Assembly: GCF_041902845.1 (NCBI RefSeq)
Contig: NZ_CP159486.1
Location: 2,170,001 to 2,234,000, forward strand
DNA length: 64,000 bases
Direction: 5' to 3'
From: Limibacterium fermenti
GTDB lineage: Bacteria > Bacteroidota > Bacteroidia > Bacteroidales > Dysgonomonadaceae
Part shown: one piece after another, positions 27,121 through 36,256 of the stretch
How positions within the stretch are numbered: the first letter of the stretch is position 1
How the letters are laid out: every line of letters begins with the position of its first letter
Position numbers and translations under genes: made by a program
The notes under the pieces: model-generated
Told to the model about the DNA's origin: nothing
Database searches by the model: none
What the model saw: the letters and a program-made list of their open reading frames with translations, nothing else

Positions 27121-27309
27121 ATAGAGAAAAGGAAAACGTCTTTCGAGAACAACAAAACGACCTTAGAGAATAGGAAAATACTTATAGAGAGAAAGAAAAT
27201 AGGCATCGAGAAGACCAAAACGACTTTATAGAACATAAAAATCGCTGAAGAGAATAGGAAAATCGATGGCGAAAACAGGAAATTGAATAAAGAGAACATT
27301 TTCTTTTCT
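27121..27309. repeat. Intergenic tandem array 2, 21-bp period, nine units
   Basis: Nine consecutive 21-base units with the pattern rAGAAnAnnAAAAnnnnnnn start at 27121. Read on the + strand from 27121 they give heptads such as LENRKIL, IERKKIG and IEKTKTT, coiled-coil-like, but with a TAG at 27229-27231 and no start codon. On the minus strand they give hydrophobic heptads (FLFSSAI, FMFYKVV). The unit equals two B-DNA turns with recurring A tracts. It lies about 125 bp upstream of the TonB receptor -7 box. From 27310 to 27766 only the second 13-bp inverted repeat was noticed. Confidence 0.8.
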
Positions 27310-27766
27310 TGCGAGAACCAAATAACGGGGTAGCTAAAGCCCATGTATCCTATCGAAAACCTTAAACTTGCCCGGCAGAAACAAAACCCAATAAAAAACA
27401 ATAGGTTGTCAACAAAAGAGAGGAGGCTATATTGGGTATATAAAACCTTTTCAAGGACTATTCTAATTTACACACTTAATGAGATAGTATCCTCTTTTTC
27501 ATTACGTTCAATCTTCTTTTAATAATCCGCTTATTTTATCTGAACGTTCCACACCATACTGAAATTCATACATTCACATTTCCGATTCATTTCGCAACGA
27601 ACGCCTTTCATGTTAAATTATACTAAACAGAAATATTCCTGACAAACAACAAAGAATAATGGACTTGATGATATATGATACCATATTGAACAACTACGGG
27701 ACACAAACGAATACAGAATATCATAAAATAACGGCATAAATAAACTTTTTGATTAGAAAATAGTGA

Positions 27767-27796
27767 TTTGTTATTTAAATTATTATTGTACCTTTG
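27767..27796 (+). promoter_or_regulatory. TerC promoter (TTTG-N18-TACCTTTG)
   Basis: TTTG (27767-27770) and TACCTTTG (27789-27796), separated by 18 bases, match the Bacteroidetes -33/-7 consensus. The start codon is 159 bases further on, leaving a long leader. Confidence 0.75.
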
Positions 27797-27810
27797 CGCC
27801 TTAGTTATTC

Positions 27811-27859
27811 GACTTTTAATAAGTCTTCTATAAACACTCATAGTCAACAGTTTATAGAA
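27811..27859 (+). promoter_or_regulatory. Structured TerC leader: two adjacent hairpins
   Basis: GACTT/AAGTC (27811-27825, 5-base loop) is directly followed by TTCTATAAAC (27826-27835) pairing perfectly with GTTTATAGAA (27850-27859). Both lie in the transcribed leader. TerC genes in other bacteria can be under manganese riboswitch control, but I do not see that motif here. Confidence 0.4.
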
Positions 27860-27955
27860 AGCGAACCGACTCAGAAGATAATTCTCCGTTAATGAATTAC
27901 CTTCAAAAAGGATGCAAAGCTGAAATAATTTAATTACTGATTATAAAACATTTTT

Positions 27956-29002
27956 ATGGACTCAATGCTTATTTTTTGGATTGCATTTATTGCAACTTTT
28001 GTAATTGTCTATTCTATTGACCTCTACGTAACGGATCACCGACGAGGCACGATAAGTGTGAAAGAATCTCTGATGTGGACGGGGTTATGGATGACAGTAG
28101 CTTTACTCTTCGGATTAGCTGTTTATTTGTTTTTTCCACAGAATCCGGATAGTACTGTACGCACCGCTTCGGTAATGGGAATCAAATTCGTTTCCGGTTA
28201 TTTTACCGAATACTCCCTGTCTATCGATAATCTGTTTGTTTTCATTCTCATCTTTTCTATGATGGGTATCAATCAACAGAACCAACCCAAGCTATTAAAA
28301 CTTGGAATTTTGATAGCAATTGTTCTGCGTATTTTGTTTATTCTGGTAGGAATGGAACTTATTCAGCGTTTCCACTGGATTCTTTATATATTGGGAGTCG
28401 TGTTAATCTACACAAGTTATAAAATGATTGCTTCTAAAGGAGAGGATTCAGTTGACCCAACGAATAATTTTCTTTATAAGATCGCGATAAAATGGTTCCA
28501 GGTCGACCCGGACGTACATAATCCGAAATTCTTTTCGAAAATAAATGGTAAAACCCATATCACCAATATGTTTCTTACTCTGTTGGTCATCGGTACTACC
28601 GATATTGTTTTCGCTATCGATTCCATCCCTGCAATTATCGGTGTAATCATGGAAGGCTCAGAGAAGATCTTAACGCTCGCAGAAGAAAATTTTCTAGCAA
28701 TCACTTCCAATGTTTTTGCGGTCATGGGACTGATATCCCTCTTCTTTGCCCTACGAGGAATCGTGGGAATGTTCCGTTTTCTCAAATACGGTATCAGTGT
28801 CATCCTATTCTTCATTGGAGCTAAAATGCTTCTTGGCGCCATTCCGGCAGTAAGCAGCTTTTTTGCCGCCAACTCATGGTTCTCTTTAGCCGTTATTATA
28901 GCGACTCTTATCGTTTCTATTGTTTTATCTAAATTGATTCCGGAGAAACAAGTTAAAGAAACAATCGAAACTTCGGATAATACTCCGGAAATCGATTCAT
29001 AG
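27956..29002 (+). CDS. TerC family integral membrane protein
   Basis: 348 residues with about nine membrane helices. The TerC signature acidic sites are present: YSLSIDNLFVFILIFSMMGI and TDIVFAIDSIPAIIG, the DN and DS aspartates placed in the bilayer. The family is linked to metal (notably manganese) efflux and to tellurite resistance clusters. No ter genes are nearby, so metal homeostasis is the more likely role. It is a single gene with its own promoter, a long structured leader, and a terminator at 29053-29089. Confidence 0.88.
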   Translation: MDSMLIFWIAFIATFVIVYSIDLYVTDHRRGTISVKESLMWTGLWMTVALLFGLAVYLFFPQNPDSTVRTASVMGIKFVSGYFTEYSLSIDNLFVFILIFSMMGINQQNQPKLLKLGILIAIVLRILFILVGMELIQRFHWILYILGVVLIYTSYKMIASKGEDSVDPTNNFLYKIAIKWFQVDPDVHNPKFFSKINGKTHITNMFLTLLVIGTTDIVFAIDSIPAIIGVIMEGSEKILTLAEENFLAITSNVFAVMGLISLFFALRGIVGMFRFLKYGISVILFFIGAKMLLGAIPAVSSFFAANSWFSLAVIIATLIVSIVLSKLIPEKQVKETIETSDNTPEIDS

Positions 29003-29052
29003 AAATGCACGAATAAAAGCATGACTCTATCCTATTTTATTATATAAAATAG

Positions 29053-29089
29053 AAGTGGATGTAAAGAATTAAAAACGTTACATCCACTT
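29053..29089. terminator. Terminator after TerC
   Basis: AAGTGGATGTAA (29053-29064) pairs perfectly with TTACATCCACTT (29078-29089), followed by TTATTTTA. It also sits downstream of the convergent NDH-2 gene. Confidence 0.78.
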
Positions 29090-29180
29090 TTATTTTACAA
29101 ATTCTGAAGAGAAAAACGAGGGTGCGTCAAACGCCCGGATAGCGTTTCGCGGATAGATCCCTTCGTCGATAAATGATTTC

Positions 29181-30419
29181 TTAATCGTCCTTTTTCAAGA
29201 TAAGCCTCAACGAACTATTTTTAGTAACATAATTCCAAGCCCAATTAATAAAGACCACCAGTTTGTTGCGAACACTCAGGATAAGCATCAAATGCAGAAA
29301 CATCCAAATCAACCAGGCAAACGTTCCTTTGAATTTGGCAAAAGGGAGATCGACGACCGCCTTATTCCGTCCTACCGTAGCCATCGTTCCTAAATTTTTA
29401 TATTCATATTCCTTCAAACCGGTTTGACCTTTCTCCTGTTTTTGAATATTATTTGCCAGATTTTTTGCCTGCCCGATTGCCACATTCGCCAACTGAGGAT
29501 GTCCTTTGGGATATAAATCGGTTTCCATGTAAGCCACATCGCCCAACGCATACACATCCTGCAAGCTTGTAACCTTATTCAACCGGTCCACTTTAATCCT
29601 TCCGGAACGAACAATAGAATCGGAAGGAATTCCGTCTAAGAGATTTCCCGTCACACCCGCCGACCAAATAACATTTTTAGAAAGAATTTTCTCCCCGCTA
29701 CCCAATGTTACGACATTTCCATCATACCCTTGCACCATTGTACCGAATTTAATCTGTACGCCCATATTGCGCAAATATCTTTCGGAATGCTTTTGAGAGA
29801 ATTCACTCATGGCCGAAAGGGTATGCTGAGCACCCTCAAGAAGATAAATATTCAATTTCGAAAAATCGATATCAGGATAATCGCGGGGAAGCACATCGCG
29901 TTTCATCTCGGCATACGCGCCGGCAAGCTCCACACCGGTAGCCCCGCCACCCACTATCACAATGTTATAATAAGGCTCTTTATCTTCCACATACAGCAAT
30001 TTCTCGAAATTTTCGAGAATCATGTTCCGAATGTGCATTGCCTGAAAAGATGATTTCAGTTTAAGCGAATGTTCTTCGATCTGTTGATTCCCATAAAAGT
30101 TCGTCTTCGATCCTGTCGCGATCACTAAGTAATCGTACTCGAATTGCCCGATAGATGTTTCAATATACTTCTCCGACGAATGAACCGCAAGGACGTTAGC
30201 CATACGAATTTTCACATCCCGCCGATTTTGAAAAATCTTTCGGATCGGGAACGAAACGGTCGCCGGTTCTATTTGAGATGCCGCCACCTGATAAAACAAA
30301 GGCGGAAACTGATGATGATTTACTTTATCTATAAGTAAAATATCGAATACATTCTTCTTTAAATGGTTGATGAATTGCAATCCGGCAAATCCACAACCCA
30401 CAACAATAATTTTCTTCAT
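29181..30419 (-). CDS. ndh: Type II NADH dehydrogenase (NDH-2)
   Basis: 412 residues. An N-terminal FAD-binding Rossmann motif, IIVVGCGFAGLQFINHL, is followed by a second NADH-binding motif, IVIVGGGATGVELAGAYAEM (about 155-175). DVYALGDVAYMET is the conserved FAD contact. The C-terminal FAWLIWMFLHLMLILSVRNK is a hydrophobic, membrane-attaching segment typical of NDH-2. It passes electrons from NADH to quinone without pumping ions. It is divergent from the nuo operon, so the cell has both a coupled and an uncoupled entry point. Confidence 0.88.
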   Translation of the reverse strand: MKKIIVVGCGFAGLQFINHLKKNVFDILLIDKVNHHQFPPLFYQVAASQIEPATVSFPIRKIFQNRRDVKIRMANVLAVHSSEKYIETSIGQFEYDYLVIATGSKTNFYGNQQIEEHSLKLKSSFQAMHIRNMILENFEKLLYVEDKEPYYNIVIVGGGATGVELAGAYAEMKRDVLPRDYPDIDFSKLNIYLLEGAQHTLSAMSEFSQKHSERYLRNMGVQIKFGTMVQGYDGNVVTLGSGEKILSKNVIWSAGVTGNLLDGIPSDSIVRSGRIKVDRLNKVTSLQDVYALGDVAYMETDLYPKGHPQLANVAIGQAKNLANNIQKQEKGQTGLKEYEYKNLGTMATVGRNKAVVDLPFAKFKGTFAWLIWMFLHLMLILSVRNKLVVFINWAWNYVTKNSSLRLILKKDD

Positions 30420-30532
30420 GTAGTTAAAAAATGATAACCTTCTTTTTGGATTAAAACACTTCTAACGCTTTTTTGTTTACGATTGGTCTTTAAAAAGGAT
30501 ATTTTTTCTGTATTATCAAGGTCGTCACTCCA

Positions 30533-30598
30533 ATCCGTTTAACGGATAAGGGTGACCGGTTTGTTATCCGTCAAACGGCATGAAGCGATTAAACGGAT
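30533..30598. promoter_or_regulatory. Palindrome cluster between NDH-2 and nuo
   Basis: ATCCGTTTAACGGAT (30533-30547) is a perfect palindrome. CCGTTTAACGGATAA (30535-30549) also pairs with TTATCCGTCAAACGG (30564-30578), 14 of 15 positions, around a 14-base loop. A further half-site, ATTAAACGGAT, begins at about 30588. The cluster sits between divergent genes, upstream of the nuo promoter. Either operator sites or an RNA hairpin in the NDH-2 leader is possible. Confidence 0.5.
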
Positions 30599-30623
30599 GA
30601 AAAGAAATTGAATCTCCAAATTC

Positions 30624-30654
30624 TTGAATCATTGAATCTTTTTCGCTACCTTTG
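30624..30654 (+). promoter_or_regulatory. nuo operon promoter
   Basis: TACCTTTG (30647-30654) is a perfect -7 box, with a TTG at 30624-30626 as a weak -33 element about 20 bases upstream. NuoA starts 139 bases downstream. The leader contains no obvious riboswitch. Confidence 0.6.
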
Positions 30655-30792
30655 CATTCATTTTCATAGCATCTGTGTCAGCGGATACTTCATTTCTGTT
30701 CTTAACGCTTTATATATAAGCGTTTATATCCGGCACAATCATTATTTATATGAGACATTAAAAAAAAACTAATTTTTTGTTTATAAGAATCT

Positions 30793-31146
30793 ATGACTAA
30801 TTCATCACTGTTTGTGGTAGTTCTTCTTACGGGAATCACGTTGGTGGCCGCGGGCTTGGGAGTGGCAATGCTCCTCTCGCCCAAATCGACGAATTTCCAA
30901 AAGGGAGAACCCTACGAGTGTGGTTTACCGACGCATGGAACATCATGGATGCAATTTAGAGTTGGCTATTACTTATATGCCATCCTGTTTATGATGTTCG
31001 ACGTGGAAATCATCTTTTTGTTTCCTTGGGCTACGGTTGTGCGCAGCTTGGGAATGATGGGACTTGCAAGCATTCTCATTTTTATTGCAATCCTTAGTTT
31101 AGGACTCGCTTATGCATGGAAGAAAGGAGTATTGAAATGGACGTAA
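30793..31146 (+). CDS. nuoA: NADH-quinone oxidoreductase subunit A
   Basis: 117 residues, three membrane helices (about 5-27, 62-85 and 90-112). The family motif KGEPYECGLPTHGTSWMQFR and FDVEIIFLFPWA are present. It is the first gene of an eleven-gene membrane and quinone module: nuoA, B, CD, H, I, J, K, L, M, N. Confidence 0.95.
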   Translation: MTNSSLFVVVLLTGITLVAAGLGVAMLLSPKSTNFQKGEPYECGLPTHGTSWMQFRVGYYLYAILFMMFDVEIIFLFPWATVVRSLGMMGLASILIFIAILSLGLAYAWKKGVLKWT

Positions 31147-31781
31147 AAGACGTTAAAATCAAAGCACTGCCGGCAGAGGATTTCAAAGATAATGAAACAC
31201 TCCAAAAGTACATTGACGAACTGAAGGAACAAGGCGTTAATATTATCGTTGGCAAACTCGACCAGTTAATAAACTGGGGACGCTCGAATTCACTTTGGCC
31301 TTTGGCTTTCGCCACCAGTTGCTGTGGTGTTGAGTTTATGGCCGCTGCGGCAGCACACTACGATCTAGCCCGTTTCGGGATGGAAGTTACCCGTAACAGC
31401 CCACGTCAAGCGGATGTTATGATTGTCGCCGGCACGATCGTGAATAAAATGTCTCCTTTGCTACGTCGCGTTTACGATCAGATGGCAGAGCCGAAATATG
31501 TGGTAGCCATGGGCTCTTGCGCTATTTCGGGAGGACCGTTCGTTCATTCATACAATGTAGTGAAGGGAGTCGACAAGCTCGTTCCGGTAGATGTATACAT
31601 TCCCGGATGCCCCCCTCGCCCCGAATCGTTATTCTACGGATTGCTTCAGCTACAACGAAAAGTGAAAGTAGAACGGTTTTTCGGAAACAAACGAATCCGG
31701 CGCAACTATCGACCTGAGACATTGATCGATCCTAAAACAGGAATACAAATCGATCCGCAAATCGACTTCGTTAAAAAGTGA
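31137..31781 (+). CDS. nuoB: NADH-quinone oxidoreductase subunit B
   Basis: 214 residues from the ATG at 31137. An AAAGGAG sequence 8 bases upstream, one of the few Shine-Dalgarno sites in the window, supports this start over one at 31116. The ATG overlaps the nuoA stop by 10 bases. Cluster N2 ligands are seen in FATSCCGVEFMAAAAA, MGSCAISGGPF and IPGCPPRPE. The subunit carries the last Fe-S cluster before quinone. Confidence 0.95.
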   Translation: MDVKDVKIKALPAEDFKDNETLQKYIDELKEQGVNIIVGKLDQLINWGRSNSLWPLAFATSCCGVEFMAAAAAHYDLARFGMEVTRNSPRQADVMIVAGTIVNKMSPLLRRVYDQMAEPKYVVAMGSCAISGGPFVHSYNVVKGVDKLVPVDVYIPGCPPRPESLFYGLLQLQRKVKVERFFGNKRIRRNYRPETLIDPKTGIQIDPQIDFVKK

Positions 31782-31804
31782 CACGGTTCTTATATTTCAA
31801 TGAA

Positions 31805-33436
31805 ATGAAAGATATCAAACAAATTATACAAGACATCGCAAGCGACGCGTTGATCGAAGAAAAACAAAAACTAACCGTAACGGTCGAGCCGAAACAAGCA
31901 CGCCCGTTGATCGAAGGCCTTCGAAACAACAAAGAGCTTCCTTTCGACTACCTCATAAGTTTGATCGGTATGGATTGGGGTGAAAAACTGGGCGTTATTT
32001 ACCAATTATCTTCCTCCATCGATCTGACGCACGAAGTAGTCATTATTACGGCAACGACCGACAGGGAAAATCCCCTGCTGTATTCGGTTTCCGACCTTTA
32101 CGAAACAGCTCATCTCAATGAACGGGAAGTGTATGCTTTGTTTGGTATACGCTTTATCAATAATCCCGACATGCGCCGTTTCTTATTGGACGACGACTGG
32201 AAAGGATTTCCATTCCGTAAGGATTACGATGAGAATCCGGATTTAAATCCTGTTAACGTTATCAGCAAAGAAATTGTAGATATCGCGCCTCAAATCATCG
32301 AAACAGCCGACGGGAATTTAGTCGAGCGGGAAGTCCCCATCTTCGGTGAAAATGATTATATTATCAACATCGGGCCCCAACACCCTTCGACTCACGGCGT
32401 GATGCACTTCAGGACTTCTCTCGATGGCGAAATTGTAAAAAAAATCGATGTGCACAGCGGATATATCCATAGAGGCATCGAAAAGTTATGCGAAAGCATG
32501 ACCTATCCGCAAATTTTGCATTTTACCGATCGGCTGGATTATTTGTCTGCCAATATCAACCGGCACGGACTCTGCATGTGCATTGAAAAAGCAGGAGAGA
32601 TTGAAGTTCCCCAACGGGCCGAATATATCCGTACCATTATGGACGAGTTGCAACGTGTCAGTTCACACTTACTGGCATGGGCCTGTCAGTGTAATGACTT
32701 AGGTGCTACCACCGCTTTTGTGTATGGTCTGCGCGAAAGAGAACATGTGCTGGACATCTTCGACAAGACTTGCGGCGGGCGCCTCATCATCAATCAAAAT
32801 GTGGTGGGAGGAGTGATGTTCGACATCTATAAAGATTTCCAGAAAGATGTGAAGGCATTCATCCCATACATGCGTCAACGATTGGTAGAATATGACGAAT
32901 TCTTTTCTCACAATGCCATCGCATTGGGCCGAATGGTCAATATCGGACATTTAACGAAAGAGCAAGCCATTAGTTATGGCGTTACCGGCCCGGCAGGACG
33001 TGCATCGGGATGGTCGTGCGACGTAAGAAAATACAAACCTTATTCCTTATACGATAAGGTGGAATTTAAGGAAATCATCCGTACCGAAGGCGACTCCTAC
33101 GCCCGTTATCTGAATAGATTGGATGAAATAGAGCAATCCTTGCGCATCATCGAACAGTTGATCGACAATATCCCCGAAGGCGATATTTGTGGAAAAGTGA
33201 AAGCCGTCCTTCGATTGCCGGAAGGACAGTTCTTCCAAAGCGTGGAAACCGGTAAAGGCGAATTCGGCGTATTCATTGAAAGCCATGGGGACAAAAGTCC
33301 TTATCGCGTAAAACTCCGGTCGCCTTCTTTATCAGCCGTTTCAGTGATGCCTTTAACCGCACGGGGGGCGCTGCTTTCCGACTTAATCGGTATTGCCGGG
33401 TCGTTAGATTTTGTTATACCCGACATAGACCGTTAA
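31805..33436 (+). CDS. nuoCD: NADH-quinone oxidoreductase subunits C and D (fused)
   Basis: 543 residues from the ATG at 31805; the outer GTG at 31778 overlaps the nuoB stop and is less likely. Residues 1-150 are NuoC (HEVVIITATTDRENPLLYSV, HLNEREVYALFGIRF), joined to NuoD (INIGPQHPSTHGVMHFRTSL, SGYIHRGIEKLCESM, GVTGPAGRASGWSCDVRK). The fusion occurs in several Bacteroidetes and in enterobacteria. It builds the quinone site with NuoB and NuoH. Confidence 0.95.
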   Translation: MKDIKQIIQDIASDALIEEKQKLTVTVEPKQARPLIEGLRNNKELPFDYLISLIGMDWGEKLGVIYQLSSSIDLTHEVVIITATTDRENPLLYSVSDLYETAHLNEREVYALFGIRFINNPDMRRFLLDDDWKGFPFRKDYDENPDLNPVNVISKEIVDIAPQIIETADGNLVEREVPIFGENDYIINIGPQHPSTHGVMHFRTSLDGEIVKKIDVHSGYIHRGIEKLCESMTYPQILHFTDRLDYLSANINRHGLCMCIEKAGEIEVPQRAEYIRTIMDELQRVSSHLLAWACQCNDLGATTAFVYGLREREHVLDIFDKTCGGRLIINQNVVGGVMFDIYKDFQKDVKAFIPYMRQRLVEYDEFFSHNAIALGRMVNIGHLTKEQAISYGVTGPAGRASGWSCDVRKYKPYSLYDKVEFKEIIRTEGDSYARYLNRLDEIEQSLRIIEQLIDNIPEGDICGKVKAVLRLPEGQFFQSVETGKGEFGVFIESHGDKSPYRVKLRSPSLSAVSVMPLTARGALLSDLIGIAGSLDFVIPDIDR

Positions 33437-33491
33437 AACATATTCGTAAAAAGTAACCAACTAGATAACTCAACGAAAAGATATAAAAAAT

Positions 33492-34616
33492 ATGTTGTTA
33501 TACTCACAGCCATTGGAACTGACTAAGTTAGTGCACAGTCTCGATGCTTTTTTCAGGAGCAGCTTGTCGCCGTTTTGGGCTACATTGGTGGAAGGCATAT
33601 TAATAGGTATAGCCATACTTGCCGCTTATGCCCTGATTGCGTTAGCTCTGATTTATATTGAACGTAAGATAGCAGCTTTTTTCCAATCCCGCCTGGGGCC
33701 GAACCGATTAGGAAAATATGGTGTCATTCAGTCAATCGCCGACATGATCAAAATATTGATCAAGGAAATAATACACGTCAATAAAATTGACAAACTCCTG
33801 TATTACCTGGCCCCATTCTTTGTAATTGTAGCGTCGGTACTCTCGTTCGGTGCAATACCTTTCGGGCAAAGTTTGCAAGCAGTAGATTTTAATATCGGCG
33901 TATTTTATGTATTAGCCGTCTCATCGATCGGAGTCATTGGTATTTTACTGGCCGGTTGGTCGAGTAATAATAAATATTCCATGATCGGGGCCATGCGAAG
34001 CGGCGCTCAATTTATCAGCTACGAGCTTTCGGCCGGTTTTTCCTTAATGACAATCGTTGTTTTAAGCGGAACCATGCAATTTTCGGAACTCATCGAGGGA
34101 CAACGTTATTGCTGGAACTTATTTAATGGTCATATACCGGCTTTTATCGCATTCGTTATTTTCCTGATATCGGGACATGCCGAAACAAACAGGGGACCTT
34201 TCGACCTTCCGGAAGCGGAGTCTGAACTCACAGCAGGATATCATACCGAATATTCGGGTCTTCGATTCGGGTTCTTTTATTTGGCCGAATACCTGAATAT
34301 GTTTATCATTGCAGCTATTGCCACCACCGTATTTCTGGGAGGATGGATGCCTATCCAAATAAAAGGATGGGACGCCTTCAATCAGGTGATGTGGTACATT
34401 CCTTCCTGGATATGGTTTTTCGGAAAAGCATTTGTGCTGATGTTCCTCAGCTTATGGGTACGCTGGTCGTTCCCGCGTTTGCGTATCGACCTGTTACTGA
34501 ATCTGGAATGGAAATATCTTCTCCCTATTAATTTAGTGAACATTCTGGTCATGGTAATTATCGTGCTATCGGGATTGACTCTGGCAGATATTTTTCCTGC
34601 TGTATTCGGTAAATAA
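33492..34616 (+). CDS. nuoH: NADH-quinone oxidoreductase subunit H
   Basis: 374 residues with eight membrane helices. The family marks ERKIAAFFQSRLGPNRLGKYG, GAMRSGAQFISYELSAG and NRGPFDLPEAESELTAGYHTE form the quinone chamber and the ion-coupling path. The gap of 55 bases from nuoCD is the largest among the early genes. Confidence 0.95.
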   Translation: MLLYSQPLELTKLVHSLDAFFRSSLSPFWATLVEGILIGIAILAAYALIALALIYIERKIAAFFQSRLGPNRLGKYGVIQSIADMIKILIKEIIHVNKIDKLLYYLAPFFVIVASVLSFGAIPFGQSLQAVDFNIGVFYVLAVSSIGVIGILLAGWSSNNKYSMIGAMRSGAQFISYELSAGFSLMTIVVLSGTMQFSELIEGQRYCWNLFNGHIPAFIAFVIFLISGHAETNRGPFDLPEAESELTAGYHTEYSGLRFGFFYLAEYLNMFIIAAIATTVFLGGWMPIQIKGWDAFNQVMWYIPSWIWFFGKAFVLMFLSLWVRWSFPRLRIDLLLNLEWKYLLPINLVNILVMVIIVLSGLTLADIFPAVFGK

Positions 34617-34677
34617 GCGCTCTCTCTATGTCAATTAATAAAAGAATTATATATAAAACAAACAATATAATACAGAT

Positions 34678-35334
34678 ATGAGTTTTTCGAAGTATATATC
34701 TGGCATTTATACAGGATTAAAATCGCTCGTCGGCGGGATGATGGTTACTTGGAAACAATTTTGGAGTAAGAAAGTGACCATGGAGTATCCCGAAAACAGG
34801 AAGACCTTGGTCATTTCGGATCGCTGGAGGTCCGAATTAATCATGCCTCACGACGAGAATAACGAACATGCCTGTACTGCCTGCGGAATCTGCATGAGGA
34901 ACTGTCCTAACGGGACGATCAACGTTATCTCTAAAAAAGTCGTGAATGAAGAAGGTAAATCGAGAGTCGCATTAGATAAACATTTATGGGACTATGGTAT
35001 GTGCACCTTCTGTAACATCTGCGTGATTTCATGCCCTTCAAATGCGATCATTTTCAACAATGATTTCGAAGGCGCGGTTTTCGATCGGGAAAAATTACAT
35101 CACCAATTAAATCACCCGGGATCCAAACTGAGGGAAAAGAAAAAGACAGTTCCGGCAGCGCCCAAAACGCCGGTCGCTCCTGCGCCTGAGGCAACAGAAG
35201 CGACACGACCGACTCCTTCTGTCGTGACAGCCGGGACTTCAACCTCTCCGGCAGACAACAAGACGGATAACGCCCCAAAAACAAGCCCTTCGGGAAATCT
35301 ATCGAACGAACATACAGACAAGGAGAATAACTAA
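34678..35334 (+). CDS. nuoI: NADH-quinone oxidoreductase subunit I with extended tail
   Basis: 218 residues. Two [4Fe-4S] motifs are present: cysteines 66, 69, 72, 76 (CTACGICMRNCP) and 109, 112, 115, 119 (CTFCNICVISCP). They carry electrons from the peripheral arm to NuoB. From about residue 150 a tail of nearly 70 residues rich in Pro, Ala, Thr and Ser extends beyond the usual end of NuoI. With nuoEFG missing, the tail may help dock an unknown electron donor. That is inference. Confidence 0.93.
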   Translation: MSFSKYISGIYTGLKSLVGGMMVTWKQFWSKKVTMEYPENRKTLVISDRWRSELIMPHDENNEHACTACGICMRNCPNGTINVISKKVVNEEGKSRVALDKHLWDYGMCTFCNICVISCPSNAIIFNNDFEGAVFDREKLHHQLNHPGSKLREKKKTVPAAPKTPVAPAPEATEATRPTPSVVTAGTSTSPADNKTDNAPKTSPSGNLSNEHTDKENN

Positions 35335-35336
35335 CG

Positions 35337-35873
35337 ATGACAGAACAAATCATATTCTATATACTAGCAATTGTGATAGCCGTATTTTCGATTTTGGCTG
35401 TTACGAGTAAACAGGTAGTCCGTTCGGCTACTTACCTTCTGTTCGTATTATTAGGCACAGCGGGCATTTATATGTTGTTGAATTACTACTTTCTGTTCGC
35501 GGTACAAGTGTCGGTCTACGCAGGCGGCATCATGGTTCTTTTCATTATGGCCATTTTCCTGACGCATAAGCCGGGAATCGATGTCAATCCGCAAGACAGT
35601 TGGAAAGTAAAATCGTCGGCAGTGCTGTCCCTTGCCGGATTAGTCTTGTGCGGTTATATCATTTTGAATAATGTCACACGGGTTTACCGGTTTATCAAAG
35701 GAGATGAATTGCAAATGCAAGATATCGGCACGGCTATGATGGGAACGAATAAATATCAATACTTATTGCCTTTTGAAGTGATCAGCGTATTGTTGCTCGC
35801 CTGTATTGTGGGCGCCATTCTGATAGCCAGAAAAGATAACGGTAACGACGAAAATATAAACAAATTAGATTGA
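35337..35873 (+). CDS. nuoJ: NADH-quinone oxidoreductase subunit J
   Basis: 178 residues with five membrane helices, including SATYLLFVLLGTAGIYMLLN and VSVYAGGIMVLFIMAIFLTH, the conserved NuoJ helix. It starts two bases after the nuoI stop. Confidence 0.93.
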   Translation: MTEQIIFYILAIVIAVFSILAVTSKQVVRSATYLLFVLLGTAGIYMLLNYYFLFAVQVSVYAGGIMVLFIMAIFLTHKPGIDVNPQDSWKVKSSAVLSLAGLVLCGYIILNNVTRVYRFIKGDELQMQDIGTAMMGTNKYQYLLPFEVISVLLLACIVGAILIARKDNGNDENINKLD

Positions 35874-35880
35874 TAAGAAA

Positions 35881-36219
35881 ATGGGAGAATTTTTGATTAA
35901 TGCGGGAGGGCCGATTCCGATGATCGGTTTTCAGATTGTGAGCCTGATCATGTTTTTTGCCGGTATTTACGGCTTCTTCACCCGCAGGAATTTAATTATG
36001 ATTTTGATATCCGTTGAATTGATATTGAATGCCGTAGATATTAATTTTGCAGTTTTCAACCGCTACTTATATCCCGATCAGATGGAAGGATTGTTTTTCG
36101 CGTTGTTCGGTATTGCCATTGCAGCCTGCGAAACAGCAGTCGCCATTGCTATCATAATAAATGTGTATCGCAATTTCGGCAATGCCGATGTGGATAATAT
36201 AAAACACCTAAAAGGATAA
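35881..36219 (+). CDS. nuoK: NADH-quinone oxidoreductase subunit K
   Basis: 112 residues, three membrane helices, with RRNLIMILISVELILNAVDI and ALFGIAIAACETAVAIAI. The two buried glutamates of the NuoK ion path are visible in these blocks. Confidence 0.94.
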   Translation: MGEFLINAGGPIPMIGFQIVSLIMFFAGIYGFFTRRNLIMILISVELILNAVDINFAVFNRYLYPDQMEGLFFALFGIAIAACETAVAIAIIINVYRNFGNADVDNIKHLKG

Positions 36220-36256
36220 TAATAGAGTTAAGAACTAAAACAAATTCATATTTCTC

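Noticed and set aside
27797..27955. yybP-ykoY manganese riboswitch before TerC
   Set aside because: The conserved loop sequences of that class are not visible; only generic hairpins are.
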